Position numbers and translations under genes: made by a program. From contig NZ_JYLI01000012.1 of the NCBI RefSeq assembly GCF_001439785.1, forward strand, positions 62,001-126,000: 64,000 nt of DNA, read 5' to 3'. Source of the DNA: Pseudomonas poae (GTDB taxonomy: Bacteria; Pseudomonadota; Gammaproteobacteria; Pseudomonadales; Pseudomonadaceae). The notes under the pieces are model-generated. The model did no database searches. It was not told the origin of the DNA and saw only the letters and a list, made by a program, of their open reading frames with translations. Shown here piece after piece: positions 44,431 to 53,801 of this stretch (positions are counted from its first letter, which is position 1; the number at the start of each line of letters is the position of its first letter).

Positions 44431-46157
44431 CACAGCTCAGGCCCCATGGAAAAGTGCAGTCGAATGCCGCCCGGGTCTTCCAGGGCATGAGCCAGGTCGA
44501 GACGGATCGGGCCAACCGGCGAGACCCAGCGCACGCCGATACCTACCCCGGTTTTCAGGCTCGGCATGTCCAGGGTATTGAACGAGTTGCCCTGATCGAT
44601 AAAGGTTGCGATGCGCCATTTTTCGGCGATGGAATATTGGTACTCGGCGCTCAGGGCCACCATGTAGCGGCCACCAATACGGTCACCCCGGTCGTTCTCC
44701 GGCGACAGGGTCTGGTACTCATAACCCCGCACGCTCTGGTCGCCACCGGCAAAGAATCGCAGGGATGGCGGCACGGACTGGTAGCCGTTGGTGGCACTGC
44801 CGCCGAACTGCGCACGGCCGAGGAAACGATGGTTGTCCCACAGCGTGGTCAGGCCCTTGATCGTGGCAGTGCCGTAAAGCAGGTTGGTGTCAGAACCCAG
44901 GCCTTCCTTGGCGACCTTGGCGTCGAAGGCCAGGCGATAACCGTTATGCGGGTCGATGCGGTTGTCACTGCGCAGGTAGGAATAATTGATACCCGGCATC
45001 ACCAGGTTGCTCAGGCCCGAGTCATTGCCCAAGCGGTATTCCTCACGCTGGTACTTGAGCGAAATGACGCGGGTCCAGCCGCTGGGCAATTTGCTGTGCC
45101 ACTCGGGGCCGACGGTGAGCAATTTACTCAGGGCGTCGGTGTTGGCGATTTCTTCATTCTGGTAGCCGCCGGCGAAACGAAGCTTGTCGGTGAGCGGCGG
45201 GTCAAGCGGGACGTCGTACCACAGGCCGACGTTCTGCCGTGGCGCCGACAGTTCCGCCTCCCAGCCGTAGCTATGGCCCTGCGGGTTGACCCAATGGCGC
45301 GTCCAGTTGGCCTTGCCGCGCGGGCCCACATCGGTGGAGTAGCCCAGGCCCAGGCCCATGGTGCGCGGCTTGCGGGTTTCCAGTTGCACGGCCACCGGGA
45401 TCACGTCGTCCTTGGCGCCGGCGGGGGTTGCGTCCACACGCACGCCTTCGAAGAAGCCGCTGGCTTGCAGATTCTGGTTGAGTTCGGCGATCAATTCGGA
45501 GTCGTACGGCGTGCCACTCTTGAACGGCACCATGCGTTGCAGCAGGTCTTCGTCGAACGGCGTATCGCCGCTGAAGCTGACCTTGCCCATGCTGTAGCGC
45601 GGGCCGCTGTCGTAGACCAGGTCGATATCGGCCACACCCGCCTTCGGGTCCACCGAGAGGGTCTGGCTGGTAAAGCGACCACTGAAAAACCCGTAGCGCG
45701 AGGCCTGGTTCTGGATCAGGCGCTTGGCGTCTTCGTAATGACCGTGGTTGAGCACCGCGCCGGACTTGAGGTCGTCGCTGGCAGGCAGGCGAAAAGCCTT
45801 GAGGCTCGCGGCCTGGCCGTCGACCCGAATGGTCACGTTGCGCAAATGCACCGGCTCACCGGGGTCGATGGTGAGGATCAGGCGCGGGTTCTTGCCGCCC
45901 TGCACGTCACTGGCTATCTGCGCCTGATAGAAGCCTAACGCCTGGGCGGCCTTGCGCGCCTGCTCCTGCGCGCCAAGGCTGAACCTCAGCAAGGCTTCTT
46001 CGTCACGATCGCCAACCCCGCCGATATAGCCTTCGATGTTGGCTTTCAACGCGTCGTTTGCGGGCTTGATCCGCACGTCCAATTCGCTTTGCGCCCATGC
46101 GCCGCAGCTTGTGAACAGCAGAACCAAGCCGCTGGTAAATCTTCCTGGAAGCTTCAT
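44430..46157 (-). CDS. tamA: Translocation and assembly module subunit TamA
   Basis: A 575-aa Omp85-family outer-membrane protein. A signal peptide (MKLPGRFTSGLVLLFTSCGAWA, cleavage before QSE) supports the start at 46157; the longer frame from 46271 lies in the intergenic region. Three POTRA domains (~residues 23-265) precede the BamA-like barrel with RFFAGGDQSVRGYEYQTLSP, the Omp85 motif with the conserved (V/I)RG(Y/F), and the end GPIRLDLAHALEDPGGIRLHFSMG. Partner of TamB, to which it is translationally coupled. Confidence 0.95.
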   Translation of the reverse strand: MKLPGRFTSGLVLLFTSCGAWAQSELDVRIKPANDALKANIEGYIGGVGDRDEEALLRFSLGAQEQARKAAQALGFYQAQIASDVQGGKNPRLILTIDPGEPVHLRNVTIRVDGQAASLKAFRLPASDDLKSGAVLNHGHYEDAKRLIQNQASRYGFFSGRFTSQTLSVDPKAGVADIDLVYDSGPRYSMGKVSFSGDTPFDEDLLQRMVPFKSGTPYDSELIAELNQNLQASGFFEGVRVDATPAGAKDDVIPVAVQLETRKPRTMGLGLGYSTDVGPRGKANWTRHWVNPQGHSYGWEAELSAPRQNVGLWYDVPLDPPLTDKLRFAGGYQNEEIANTDALSKLLTVGPEWHSKLPSGWTRVISLKYQREEYRLGNDSGLSNLVMPGINYSYLRSDNRIDPHNGYRLAFDAKVAKEGLGSDTNLLYGTATIKGLTTLWDNHRFLGRAQFGGSATNGYQSVPPSLRFFAGGDQSVRGYEYQTLSPENDRGDRIGGRYMVALSAEYQYSIAEKWRIATFIDQGNSFNTLDMPSLKTGVGIGVRWVSPVGPIRLDLAHALEDPGGIRLHFSMGPEL

Positions 46158-46221
46158 AGGCGCGGATGCTACATGAGCGGGAGGGAGTCTTAGAACCCGG
46201 ATTTTTCTGAAAAAATCTGTC

Positions 46222-46872
46222 TCAAACCGTTGCAGCCCGCAAAGACTGGGGGTTGGCATGAAAAAACACATGCTCCAGGACGGGTCCTACGGCAACTTCG
46301 CCGATTTCCTCGTAGCCCTGGCGTTCGAGGAACGCCAGATAGCGTGAATTGCCGGTGTCGAGCACCACGCCGGAGGAATGCGGATCGTCAGCGCACCAGT
46401 TGTGCACCGCTTCGAGCAACTGCTCCCCGTAGTGCTGGCCCTGGAATTGCGGGTGAATGCCCAGCAGCGGCAGCAGATGCACCGACTCAGTGGGCACGCA
46501 CGCCATCACCGCGTGGTGATAATCCAGGTAACGCCGAGTTCCGCGCACGCCGGTGCTGAGCCACATGCGCAATTGCCAGGCCCAGCTCTCGGTGATGCCC
46601 AGGCGCCGTTGCGGCGGCGCGATCAGGGCAATGCCGATCAATCGGTCGTCGACGAACAGTCCGATGGCCGGAAGTTTCTGGAAAAAGTGTTGTTTGACCA
46701 GCTCACGCACCGTCGCTCGCACCCGCAGCTCATAGCCGGGGCGCTGCGCTTCGAAAATGTAGGCAAAGGTCGGCTCCTGACGATAAGACTGGTACAGCAG
46801 CGCGCGGGCCTCGCGGGAATAGCCGCTGTTGAGCACGCGAATTTCGGCAGTGGCGGTTAAGGTGTCAGGCAT
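46222..46872 (-). CDS. GNAT-family N-acetyltransferase
   Basis: A 216-aa acetyltransferase-fold protein. The acetyl-CoA binding motif A is visible in LLPLLGIHPQFQGQHYGEQLLEAV (the Q-x-x-G-x-G/A position here QGQHYG), followed by GVVLDTGNSRYLAFLERQGYEEIGE. The start at 46872 (MPDTLTATAEIR) has AGGGAG 8 bases upstream, unlike in-frame ATGs further upstream. Substrate unknown. It is divergent from xthA and follows the same direction as tamA. Confidence 0.85.
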   Translation of the reverse strand: MPDTLTATAEIRVLNSGYSREARALLYQSYRQEPTFAYIFEAQRPGYELRVRATVRELVKQHFFQKLPAIGLFVDDRLIGIALIAPPQRRLGITESWAWQLRMWLSTGVRGTRRYLDYHHAVMACVPTESVHLLPLLGIHPQFQGQHYGEQLLEAVHNWCADDPHSSGVVLDTGNSRYLAFLERQGYEEIGEVAVGPVLEHVFFHANPQSLRAATV

Positions 46873-47040
46873 GCAGTCAATCTCCCTGGGCGCCACTCGA
46901 AAGGCGGCGTTCATAGGGTTACGAACCTGTGGCGCTGCAGACGTTCCCATCACAGGCTACGCAGATGCCCTGCCGCCGCGCTGGCCCCGGCCGGCCTTGT
47001 CGGCTAGCATCGCCCTTTTTGCCAGACCGGACTGCCGACC

Positions 47041-47853
47041 ATGAAAATCGTCTCCTTCAACATCAACGGGCTGCGGGCCCGCCCTCATCAGTTGGCGGCG
47101 CTGATCGAAAAGCATCAACCCGACGTCATCGGCCTGCAGGAAACCAAGGTTCACGATGACCAGTTCCCCCTGGCCGAGGTGCAAGCGCTGGGCTACCACG
47201 TGTACTACCACGGCCAGAAAGGGCATTACGGCGTGGCCCTGCTGTCACGCAAGGAAGCCTTGAGCGTGCACAAGGGCTTTGACAGCGATGAAGAAGACGC
47301 CCAGCGCCGTTTTATCCGGGGCACGTTCGCCGATGAAAATGGCCAACCGGTCACGGTCATGAATGGCTATTTCCCCCAGGGCGAAAGCCGCGACCACCCC
47401 ACCAAGTTCCCCGCCAAGCAGCGCTTCTATGAAGACTTGCAACAGTTGCTGGAAAGTCAGTTCAACAACGAGCAGCCGCTGGTGGTGATGGGCGATGTGA
47501 ATATTTCTCCCCAGGACTGCGACATCGGCATCGGCGCCGACAACGCCAAGCGCTGGCTGAAAACCGGCAAGTGCAGCTTCCTGCCGGAAGAACGCGAATG
47601 GATGGCGCGCCTTAAGAACTGGGGCCTGGTGGACAGTTTCCGGCACCTGTACCCGGACGTGACCGACCGCTTCAGTTGGTTCGATTACCGCAGCCGCGGG
47701 TTCGAGGACGAGCCCAAGCGCGGGCTGCGCATTGACGTGATCATGGCGTCCACTGGGCTGCTGCCGCGCGTCAAGGATGCCGGGGTGGACTATGACCTGC
47801 GTGGACTGGAAAAGCCGTCGGACCATGCGCCGATCTGGCTCCAATTGAGCTGA
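47041..47853 (+). CDS. xthA: Exodeoxyribonuclease III
   Basis: A 270-aa AP endonuclease/3'-5' exonuclease of base excision repair. Active-site residues known from E. coli ExoIII are visible: Asn in [10 protein letters not shown], Glu in [12 protein letters not shown], the [13 protein letters not shown] Asp/Asn pair, LRIDVIMAS, and the final Asp-His in [11 protein letters not shown]. Length matches. Probably monocistronic, followed by a long palindromic repeat rather than a simple terminator. Confidence 0.96.
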   Translation: MKIVSFNINGLRARPHQLAALIEKHQPDVIGLQETKVHDDQFPLAEVQALGYHVYYHGQKGHYGVALLSRKEALSVHKGFDSDEEDAQRRFIRGTFADENGQPVTVMNGYFPQGESRDHPTKFPAKQRFYEDLQQLLESQFNNEQPLVVMGDVNISPQDCDIGIGADNAKRWLKTGKCSFLPEEREWMARLKNWGLVDSFRHLYPDVTDRFSWFDYRSRGFEDEPKRGLRIDVIMASTGLLPRVKDAGVDYDLRGLEKPSDHAPIWLQLS

Positions 47854-47903
47854 ACCCCTGACTGTCTTCGACTTGGCGCTGCCACGCAGCAAACTGGAAC
47901 CTC

Positions 47904-48038
47904 TGTGGCGAGCGGGCTTGCTCCGCGTTGGGGTGCGAAGCGCTCCCAATCCAGCAAAACGCGGTGTACCTGGTACGGCTCAGCACCTGGTTTTGGGGCT
48001 GCTGCGCAGCCCAACGCAGGACAAGCCTGCTCGCCACA
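47904..48038. repeat. Long palindromic repeat, copy C
   Basis: About 135 bases, the same family as copies at 16874, 30885 and 63946; differs from copy B only at scattered bases (for example CTCCGCGTTGG for TCCTGCGTTGG). It lies 51 bases after xthA. Confidence 0.88.
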
Positions 48039-48141
48039 GGGAATCTGCGCTTATTCCTTGCGCAGCTTGACCGGGCCTCGCGGTCATATTTCTGCAAACT
48101 GCCTGACTTAATCTCGTCGCACTCTCTTTGAAGGTGTCGGC

Positions 48142-49473
48142 ATGATGCTGCGCGTTCTGTTTCTTTTAACCCTCTTCCCTCTGGGCGCCGTGTCGGCTCA
48201 ACTGCCCGTACCCGAGCACGGCCCCGCCCTGCGCATTCAGGGCTCCAACACCATCGGCGCAGCGCTGGGCCCGGCCCTGGTGAAGGGCTTGCTGGAGCAT
48301 GAGGGCATGCAACGCGTACACATAGAGCCGGGCGACGGGCCGAACGAGCAGCGCGTGGTCGCCAAGACGCGCCAGGGCAAGAGCGTGACCATCGAGGTGG
48401 CGGCCCATGGCTCCAGCACCGGTTTTGCCGCGCTGAAAAAAGCCAGCGCAGACCTGGCGGCGGCGTCCCGCCCGATCAAGGACAGTGAGCTGGTGGATCT
48501 TGAACCATCAGGCGACCTGAAAAGCCCCGAAGCCGAGCAGGTGATCGCCATCGACGGCCTGGCCATCATCGTTAACCCGCTCAACCCGCTGAACACCCTC
48601 GACACCGAGCAACTGGCGCAGCTCTTCAACGGCGAGATCAGCACCTGGGAAGACCTGGGCGGCATCGGCGGGTCTGTCCATTTGTATGCCCGGGATGACC
48701 AGTCCGGCACCTATGACACGTTCAAGGAACTGGTGCTGAACCGGCGCGGTAAACCGCTGGCCTCCAGCGCGCGGCGTTTCGAGTCCAGCGAAGCATTGTC
48801 CGATGCAGTCAGCCGCGACCCTCAGGGCATTGGCTTTATCGGCCTGCCCTACATACGCCAGGCCAAGGCGGTGGCGATTGCCGATGGCGACTCACAACCG
48901 ATGTTGCCGCTCAACAGCCTGATTGCCACCGAGGATTACCCGCTGTCTCGGCGCCTGTTCTTTTACCTGCCGCCGGCGAGCCATAACCCGTGGGCCAGGG
49001 CGCTGGTGGATTTTGCCCAGAGCCGCCAGGGCCAGGCAATCGTCGCGGCCAACGGTTTTATTGCCCAGCAGGTGCAGGCCATGGCCGTGCAGCCGCGCGC
49101 GTCGATGCCTGCGGACTATCAAGCCATTGCCCGCGATGCCCAGCGCCTGAGCGTGAATTTTCGTTTCGAGGAAGGCAGCGCCAGCCTGGACACCAAGGCG
49201 CGTCAGGATGTGCTGCGGGTGGTGGCGTATCTGAAAGACCACGGCAAGCTCGACAAGCAGGTGACCCTGGTGGGGTTCGGCGATGCCAAGAATGATCCGC
49301 AGCGCGCAGCGTTGCTGTCGAAGTTGCGGGCGATGGCCGTGCGCAGGGAACTGGTGAAAAACGGCGTGGTGCTGCGCGATATTCGCGGGTTTGGCGCGCA
49401 GATGCCGGTGGCGGCGAATACGGCGGATGAGGGACGGATCAAGAATCGGCGGGTGGAGGTCTGGGTGTACTGA
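48142..49473 (+). CDS. PstS-like substrate-binding domain fused to an OmpA-like domain
   Basis: A 443-aa periplasmic protein with a signal peptide (MMLRVLFLLTLFPLGAVSA). Residues ~28-300 resemble phosphate-binding PstS: RIQGSNTIGAALGPALV at the start and DDQSGTYDTFKELVLN. Residues ~330-443 are an OmpA-type peptidoglycan-binding domain: FRFEEGSASLDTKARQDVLR, VTLVGFGDAK and the closing AADEGRIKNRRVEVWVY. The Asp and Arg usual in OmpA domains are present (ADEGRIKNRRV). The fusion suggests a solute-binding protein tethered to the cell wall; ligand unknown, and no ABC permease lies near. Confidence 0.85.
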   Translation: MMLRVLFLLTLFPLGAVSAQLPVPEHGPALRIQGSNTIGAALGPALVKGLLEHEGMQRVHIEPGDGPNEQRVVAKTRQGKSVTIEVAAHGSSTGFAALKKASADLAAASRPIKDSELVDLEPSGDLKSPEAEQVIAIDGLAIIVNPLNPLNTLDTEQLAQLFNGEISTWEDLGGIGGSVHLYARDDQSGTYDTFKELVLNRRGKPLASSARRFESSEALSDAVSRDPQGIGFIGLPYIRQAKAVAIADGDSQPMLPLNSLIATEDYPLSRRLFFYLPPASHNPWARALVDFAQSRQGQAIVAANGFIAQQVQAMAVQPRASMPADYQAIARDAQRLSVNFRFEEGSASLDTKARQDVLRVVAYLKDHGKLDKQVTLVGFGDAKNDPQRAALLSKLRAMAVRRELVKNGVVLRDIRGFGAQMPVAANTADEGRIKNRRVEVWVY

Positions 49474-49507
49474 GGCTTGGGTGTTTGTGGTGTCGGTACT
49501 GGCCTCA

Positions 49508-49578
49508 TCGGGAGCAAGCCCCCTCGCACATTCTGACCTGTGAATACAGTCAAAATGTGCGAGGGGGCTTGCTCCCGA
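49508..49578. repeat. REPIN with long near-perfect hairpin
   Basis: TCGGGAGCAAGCCCCCTCGC is inverted after a central ~18-base spacer, giving a stem of nearly 27 bases. It separates the convergent PstS/OmpA gene and the acyl-CoA dehydrogenase and is likely to act as a transcript end structure. Confidence 0.88.
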
Positions 49579-49595
49579 TTGCAGGCGACGCGGTA

Positions 49596-50825
49596 CTACT
49601 GCCCGCCGCGCATCATCTCCTTGGGCACATACTTGCCGATCTCGAACTTGCCGATCGCCGCGCGGTGCACTTCGTCCGGGCCGTCGGCCAGACGCAGGGT
49701 GCGTTGCATGGCGTACATGTAGGCCAGCGGGAAATCGTTGGAAACGCCCGCACCGCCGTGCATCTGGATCGCGCGGTCGATCACCTTGAGGGCCACATTC
49801 GGCGCGACCACCTTGATCTGCGCGATCTCGCTTTTCGCCACTTTATTGCCCACGGTGTCCATCATGTACGCCGCTTTCAGGGTCAGCAGGCGCGCCATGT
49901 CGATCTCCATGCGTGAGTCGGCGATCTTGTCGATGTTGCCGCCCAGCCGAGCCAACGGTTTGCCGAATGCGGTGCGGCTGACCGAGCGTTTGCACATCAG
50001 CTCCAGTGCACGTTCAGCCATGCCCACCGAGCGCATGCAGTGGTGAATGCGCCCCGGGCCGAGGCGACCCTGGGCGATCTCGAAGCCACGGCCTTCGCCG
50101 AGCAGAACGTTTTCGTAGGGCACGCGCACATTGTCGAACAGCACCTCGGCGTGGCCGTGGGGCGCGTCGTCGTAGCCGAACACCGGCAGCGGGCGGAGGA
50201 TTTTCACACCGGGCGTGTCCACTGGCACCAGGATCATCGAATGCTGCTGATGACGCGGCGCGTCCGGATTGCTCAGGCCCATGAAAATGAGGATCTTGCA
50301 CCGCGGATCGCAGGCGCCGGAGGTCCACCATTTCTTGCCGTTGATCACCCATTCATCGCCCTGGCGCTCGGCACGGGCAGCCATATTGGTGGCGTCGGAC
50401 GAGGCCACGTCCGGCTCGGTCATGGCGAACGCCGAGCGGATCTCGCCGCGCAGCAGCGGTTCGAGCCAGCGCTGTTTCTGTTCTTCGTTGGCATAGCGCA
50501 CCAGCACTTCCATGTTGCCGGTGTCGGGGGCCGAGCAATTGAACGGCTCCGGCCCGAGTAGCGAGCGGCCCATGATTTCGGCCAGCGGCGCGTATTCCAG
50601 ATTGGTAAGGCCGGCGCCGAGCTCGGACTCGGGCAGGAACAGGTTCCACAGACCTTCGGCTTTGGCACGGGCCTTGAGTGCTTCCATGATCGCGGTGGGC
50701 TGCCAGCGGTCGCCTTCGCTGACCTGGCGTTCGAACACCGGCTCGGCCGGGTAGACGTAAGCGTCCATGAATGCAGTGACGCGTTCACGCAGTTCCTGAA
50801 CCTTGGGCGAATAGGCGAAATCCAT
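49596..50825 (-). CDS. Acyl-CoA dehydrogenase
   Basis: A 409-aa FAD-dependent acyl-CoA dehydrogenase. Blocks seen: [20 protein letters not shown] (FAD/substrate loop), [54 protein letters not shown] (catalytic region) and the C-terminal [20 protein letters not shown]. The LFDNVRVP and [16 protein letters not shown] segments are typical of the ACAD10/11-like subgroup. Substrate is not assignable. Divergent from a LysR regulator at 50977, which may control it. Confidence 0.9.
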   Translation of the reverse strand: MDFAYSPKVQELRERVTAFMDAYVYPAEPVFERQVSEGDRWQPTAIMEALKARAKAEGLWNLFLPESELGAGLTNLEYAPLAEIMGRSLLGPEPFNCSAPDTGNMEVLVRYANEEQKQRWLEPLLRGEIRSAFAMTEPDVASSDATNMAARAERQGDEWVINGKKWWTSGACDPRCKILIFMGLSNPDAPRHQQHSMILVPVDTPGVKILRPLPVFGYDDAPHGHAEVLFDNVRVPYENVLLGEGRGFEIAQGRLGPGRIHHCMRSVGMAERALELMCKRSVSRTAFGKPLARLGGNIDKIADSRMEIDMARLLTLKAAYMMDTVGNKVAKSEIAQIKVVAPNVALKVIDRAIQMHGGAGVSNDFPLAYMYAMQRTLRLADGPDEVHRAAIGKFEIGKYVPKEMMRGGQ

Positions 50826-50976
50826 GGGCAGCTCCCTTCTCTGAGAGGTTGTTTAGGTCATGAATTCGATGCTAGAACAGCGCTGATAATTTACCTAGCC
50901 TATTCTCGGCGTGTATTAACATTCATCACCGATATATGATCAGCCTATCGGCATCTAACAATAAGAGCGCAACGCA

Positions 50977-51912
50977 ATGAATCTGAGCAAGGTCGACCTG
51001 AACCTCTTCATCGTCTTTGATGCGATCTACACCGAAGCCAACCTGACCCGCGCCGGGCAGATCGTCGGCATTACGCAGCCGGCGGTGTCCAACGCGCTGG
51101 CCCGCCTGCGCGAGACCTTCAACGACCCACTGTTCGTGCGCACCGCCCAAGGCATGGTGCCTACGCCCATGGCGCAGAACATCATCGGCCCAGTGCGCAA
51201 TGCGCTGTCGCTGCTGCGCGTATCCGTGCAGGAAAGCAGGATTTTCAATCCGCAGCAGGCGGCCAAGACCTACCGCATCAGCATGACCGACCTCACCGAG
51301 GCGGTGATTCTGCCGCTGCTGTTCCAGCGCCTGCGCCGGCTGGCGCCGACCGTGGTGATCGAAAGTTTCCTGTCCAAGCGCCGCGAGACCACCAAGGAAC
51401 TGGCTGCCGGGCGCCTGGATTTTGCCGTGGACGCACCGCTCAACACCGATCCACAGGTGCGTCACGTCAAGCTGATGGAAGACCGCTACGTGTGCGCCAT
51501 GCGCAAGGGCCATCCGCTGGCGGGCAAGGACAAACTCAGCCTGGATGACTACCTGTCGCTGACTCACATTCATATCTCCAGCCGCCGCAACGGCCTGGGC
51601 CATGTCGACCTGGCGCTGGGCAAGATGGGCATCCAGCGCAAGATCGCGCTGCGTTCCCAGCATTACCTGATGGCCTCGCAGGTGTTGCAGCAGACCGACA
51701 TGGTGATGACCGTGCCCGAGCGCTTCGCCCGCCGCCACGAACTGCATTGGGTCAACCTGCCGGTAAACGACGTGCCGCCCGTGGAAACCCATTTGTACTG
51801 GCATGAAAGCACTGACCAGGACCCGGCCAACCGCTGGATGCGCGAGCAGATGATCGAGTTGTGCCAGCAGGTGACGGCCCATGAGAAGAAGCTCGATGGC
51901 AAGCAGGCTTGA
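50977..51912 (+). CDS. LysR-family transcriptional regulator
   Basis: A 311-aa LysR regulator. The N-terminal helix-turn-helix is VDLNLFIVFDAIYTEANLTRAGQIVGITQPAVSNALARLRETFNDPLFVRTAQGMVPTP (residues ~6-65), the full LTTR signature, followed by a periplasmic-binding-like effector domain. It lies divergent from the acyl-CoA dehydrogenase gene with 151 bases between, the usual target arrangement. The inducer is unknown. Confidence 0.92.
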   Translation: MNLSKVDLNLFIVFDAIYTEANLTRAGQIVGITQPAVSNALARLRETFNDPLFVRTAQGMVPTPMAQNIIGPVRNALSLLRVSVQESRIFNPQQAAKTYRISMTDLTEAVILPLLFQRLRRLAPTVVIESFLSKRRETTKELAAGRLDFAVDAPLNTDPQVRHVKLMEDRYVCAMRKGHPLAGKDKLSLDDYLSLTHIHISSRRNGLGHVDLALGKMGIQRKIALRSQHYLMASQVLQQTDMVMTVPERFARRHELHWVNLPVNDVPPVETHLYWHESTDQDPANRWMREQMIELCQQVTAHEKKLDGKQA

Positions 51913-51946
51913 TAGGAGGGAAAGGGATTGGGCTGCGCAGGCGGCC

Positions 51947-51962
51947 TTGACGTTTACGTCAA
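51947..51962. promoter_or_regulatory. LiuR-type operator upstream of liuR
   Basis: TTGACGTTTACGTCAA, an inverted repeat of the type reported for LiuR in gammaproteobacteria, 42 bases before the liuR start. It suggests autoregulation. The two other sites in this window have the same core ACGT..ACGT. Confidence 0.75.
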
Positions 51963-52004
51963 CCAGCCATTAGCTTAGCGCCAAGTCATCCGCTGAGCGC
52001 CGCC

Positions 52005-52397
52005 ATGAGCACCACCTACAGTATTTCCGACCTCGCCCGCGAGCTCGACATCACCACCCGCGCCATTCGCTTTTATGAAGAGCAAGGCCTGCTGGCCCCG
52101 GAGCGTCGGGGCCAGGAGCGTATCTACTCGGCGCGGGACAAGGTCAGTCTCAAGCTGATTCTGCGCGGCAAGCGCATTGGTTTCTCCCTGGCCGAGTGCC
52201 GTGAGCTGATCGAACTCTATGACCCCAGCGGCGGCAACCACATCCAGCTCAACAGCATGCTGAGCAAAATCGCCGAACGGCGTGAACAGCTGGAACAGCA
52301 ACTGCTGGACATCGAACAGATGAAGCTGGAACTGGACACCGCCGAAGAGCGCTGCACTCAAGCCCTGGCCCACACCATGAGCCAGTCTGGCCATTGA
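52005..52397 (+). CDS. liuR: MerR-family regulator of the leucine/isovalerate genes
   Basis: A 130-aa MerR-type protein whose sequence is close to LiuR of P. aeruginosa as I know it: SISDLARELDITTRAIRFYEEQGLLAPERRGQERIYSARDKVSLKLI (HTH and wing, residues ~5-50), then FSLAECRELIELYD and a coiled-coil dimer helix. LiuR represses the liu operon; the effector is a pathway intermediate. It is 16 bases upstream of liuE and has a LiuR box in front, so it is autoregulated. Confidence 0.9.
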   Translation: MSTTYSISDLARELDITTRAIRFYEEQGLLAPERRGQERIYSARDKVSLKLILRGKRIGFSLAECRELIELYDPSGGNHIQLNSMLSKIAERREQLEQQLLDIEQMKLELDTAEERCTQALAHTMSQSGH

Positions 52398-52413
52398 ACA
52401 GAAGGTAACCCTC

Positions 52414-53313
52414 ATGTCCCTCCCCTCCCACGTGCGTCTGGTTGAAGTCGGCCCGCGCGACGGTTTGCAGAACGAAGCCCAGCCCATCAGCGTGACGGAC
52501 AAGGTCCGCCTGGTAAACGCCCTGAGCGACGCCGGGCTCGGCTATATAGAAGTGGGCAGCTTTGTGTCGCCCAAATGGGTGCCGCAGATGGCAGGCTCCG
52601 CCGAGGTGTTTGCGCAGATCCGGCGCGAGCCCGGCGTGACCTACGGCGCGCTGGCGCCGAACCTGCGCGGCTTTGAAGATGCACTGGCGGCCGGCGTCAA
52701 GGAGGTCGCAGTGTTTGCGGCCGCGTCCGAGGCGTTCTCGCAACGCAACATCAACTGCTCGATCAGCGAAAGCCTGGAGCGCTTCGCACCGATCATGAGC
52801 GCAGCGCGGCAGCACGGCATCAGTGTGCGCGGCTATGTGTCCTGTGTGCTCGGATGCCCTTACGAAGGCGATGTGGCGCCGGAACAGGTGGCTGCGGTGG
52901 CCCGCGAGCTGTACGCCATGGGCTGCTATGAAGTGTCCCTGGGCGACACCATCGGCACCGGCACGCCGGGCGCCACGCGGCGATTGTTCGAAGTGGTCGG
53001 CGCCCAGGTGCCACGGGAAAAGCTTGCCGGGCATTTCCACGATACCTATGGCCAGGCAATCGCGAATATCTATGCCAGCCTGCTGGAGGGTATCCAGGTG
53101 TTCGACAGCTCTATCGCAGGCCTTGGCGGTTGCCCGTACGCCAAGGGCGCCAGCGGTAACGTCGCCACCGAGGACGTGGTGTACCTGCTGGACGGGCTGG
53201 GCATCCACACCGGGATTGATCTTTCACGCTTGATTGATGCGGGCCGGCAGATCAGCCAGGTGCTGGGGCGCGCCAGTGGGTCGCGGGTGGCGAAGGTGCG
53301 TGGCGCCAGTTGA
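52414..53313 (+). CDS. liuE: Hydroxymethylglutaryl-CoA lyase
   Basis: A 299-aa TIM-barrel lyase that splits HMG-CoA to acetoacetate and acetyl-CoA, the last step of leucine/isovalerate breakdown. The catalytic signature VEVGPRDGLQNE and the loop FDSSIAGLGGCPYAKGASGN with the catalytic cysteine are present, with the metal-binding HFHDTYGQA. Here it is paired with liuR rather than following liuD. It corresponds to mvaB of P. putida. It ends 158 bases before the crcY transcript start. Confidence 0.95.
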   Translation: MSLPSHVRLVEVGPRDGLQNEAQPISVTDKVRLVNALSDAGLGYIEVGSFVSPKWVPQMAGSAEVFAQIRREPGVTYGALAPNLRGFEDALAAGVKEVAVFAAASEAFSQRNINCSISESLERFAPIMSAARQHGISVRGYVSCVLGCPYEGDVAPEQVAAVARELYAMGCYEVSLGDTIGTGTPGATRRLFEVVGAQVPREKLAGHFHDTYGQAIANIYASLLEGIQVFDSSIAGLGGCPYAKGASGNVATEDVVYLLDGLGIHTGIDLSRLIDAGRQISQVLGRASGSRVAKVRGAS

Positions 53314-53444
53314 GTAGCAAGGCTGTGACAATGTGTTACCGGGCACCGACACAGCGGGTAACGCGGGAACATAATTCGGTGCCTCTGCGCAGAGGCAATC
53401 GCAGCATAAAAAACAAGTCATTGATTTTAAAGTACTTTTAAAAG

Positions 53445-53460
53445 TTGGCATGGCTCCTGC
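53445..53460 (+). promoter_or_regulatory. Sigma54 (RpoN) promoter of crcY
   Basis: TTGGCATGGCTCCTGC has GG at -24 and GC at -12 with 10 bases between, close to the TGGCAC-N5-TTGC consensus. The Crc-sequestering RNAs are RpoN/CbrB-dependent, which fits. The predicted start is about 53472. Confidence 0.8.
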
Positions 53461-53471
53461 TATCTCTATTG

Positions 53472-53739
53472 CATAACAAGAATAAAAAGCACCAAGCCTA
53501 ATAAAAATAAGACGTAACGACTCTGACATAACAAAAACAACACGGCAGAGACGCAGCTAACAGATTTTTTTGGAAGCACATCAGCGCTCAAAAAAATACG
53601 TTTGCTCTTGACCCCGGATGGGGGTCACCCAAAACAGCAGTAAAGGGCCACGGCTGCCAAAAACAATAACAGGCCGCCCCTCAATAATAAAAAAGAGCAC
53701 GCAACGACACATTAAAAGGGACCTTCGGGTCCCTTTTGT
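53472..53739 (+). ncRNA. crcY: CrcY-type Hfq/Crc-sequestering small RNA
   Basis: A ~268-nt transcript unit between an RpoN promoter and an intrinsic terminator, with no ORF. Five A-rich CA motifs that bind Hfq/Crc are visible: 53475-53489 (AACAAGAATAAAAAG), 53500-53512, 53530-53542 (AACAAAAACAACA), 53659-53671 and 53683-53696 (AATAATAAAAAAGA). A hairpin TGACCCC / GGGGTCA lies at 53609-53627. CrcZ/CrcY relieve catabolite repression by titrating Hfq-Crc; in P. putida crcY lies next to mvaB, the liuE homologue, the same place as here. Exact ends are estimates. Confidence 0.85.
53714..53739 (+). terminator. Terminator of crcY
   Basis: Ten-base perfect stem AAAAGGGACC / GGTCCCTTTT with a TTCG loop. 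The short T run on both strands allows it to act in both directions, though the acyl-CoA synthetase gene ends 118 bases further on. Confidence 0.88.
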
Positions 53740-53801
53740 CGTTTCTGCCCATTAAGGTTGGAGGCTCCACGTTGCGCTGTCGCACAACAAACAGGAAAAC
53801 C

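Noticed and set aside
44118-45938. 606-codon open frame opposite tamA
   Set aside because: Antisense of TamA; composition and overlap are not those of a real gene.
47771-48131. Several short ORFs within the repeat at 47904 (also at 16844-17213 and 30816-31070)
   Set aside because: They are translations of the palindromic repeat; near-identical peptides appear at each copy in several frames.
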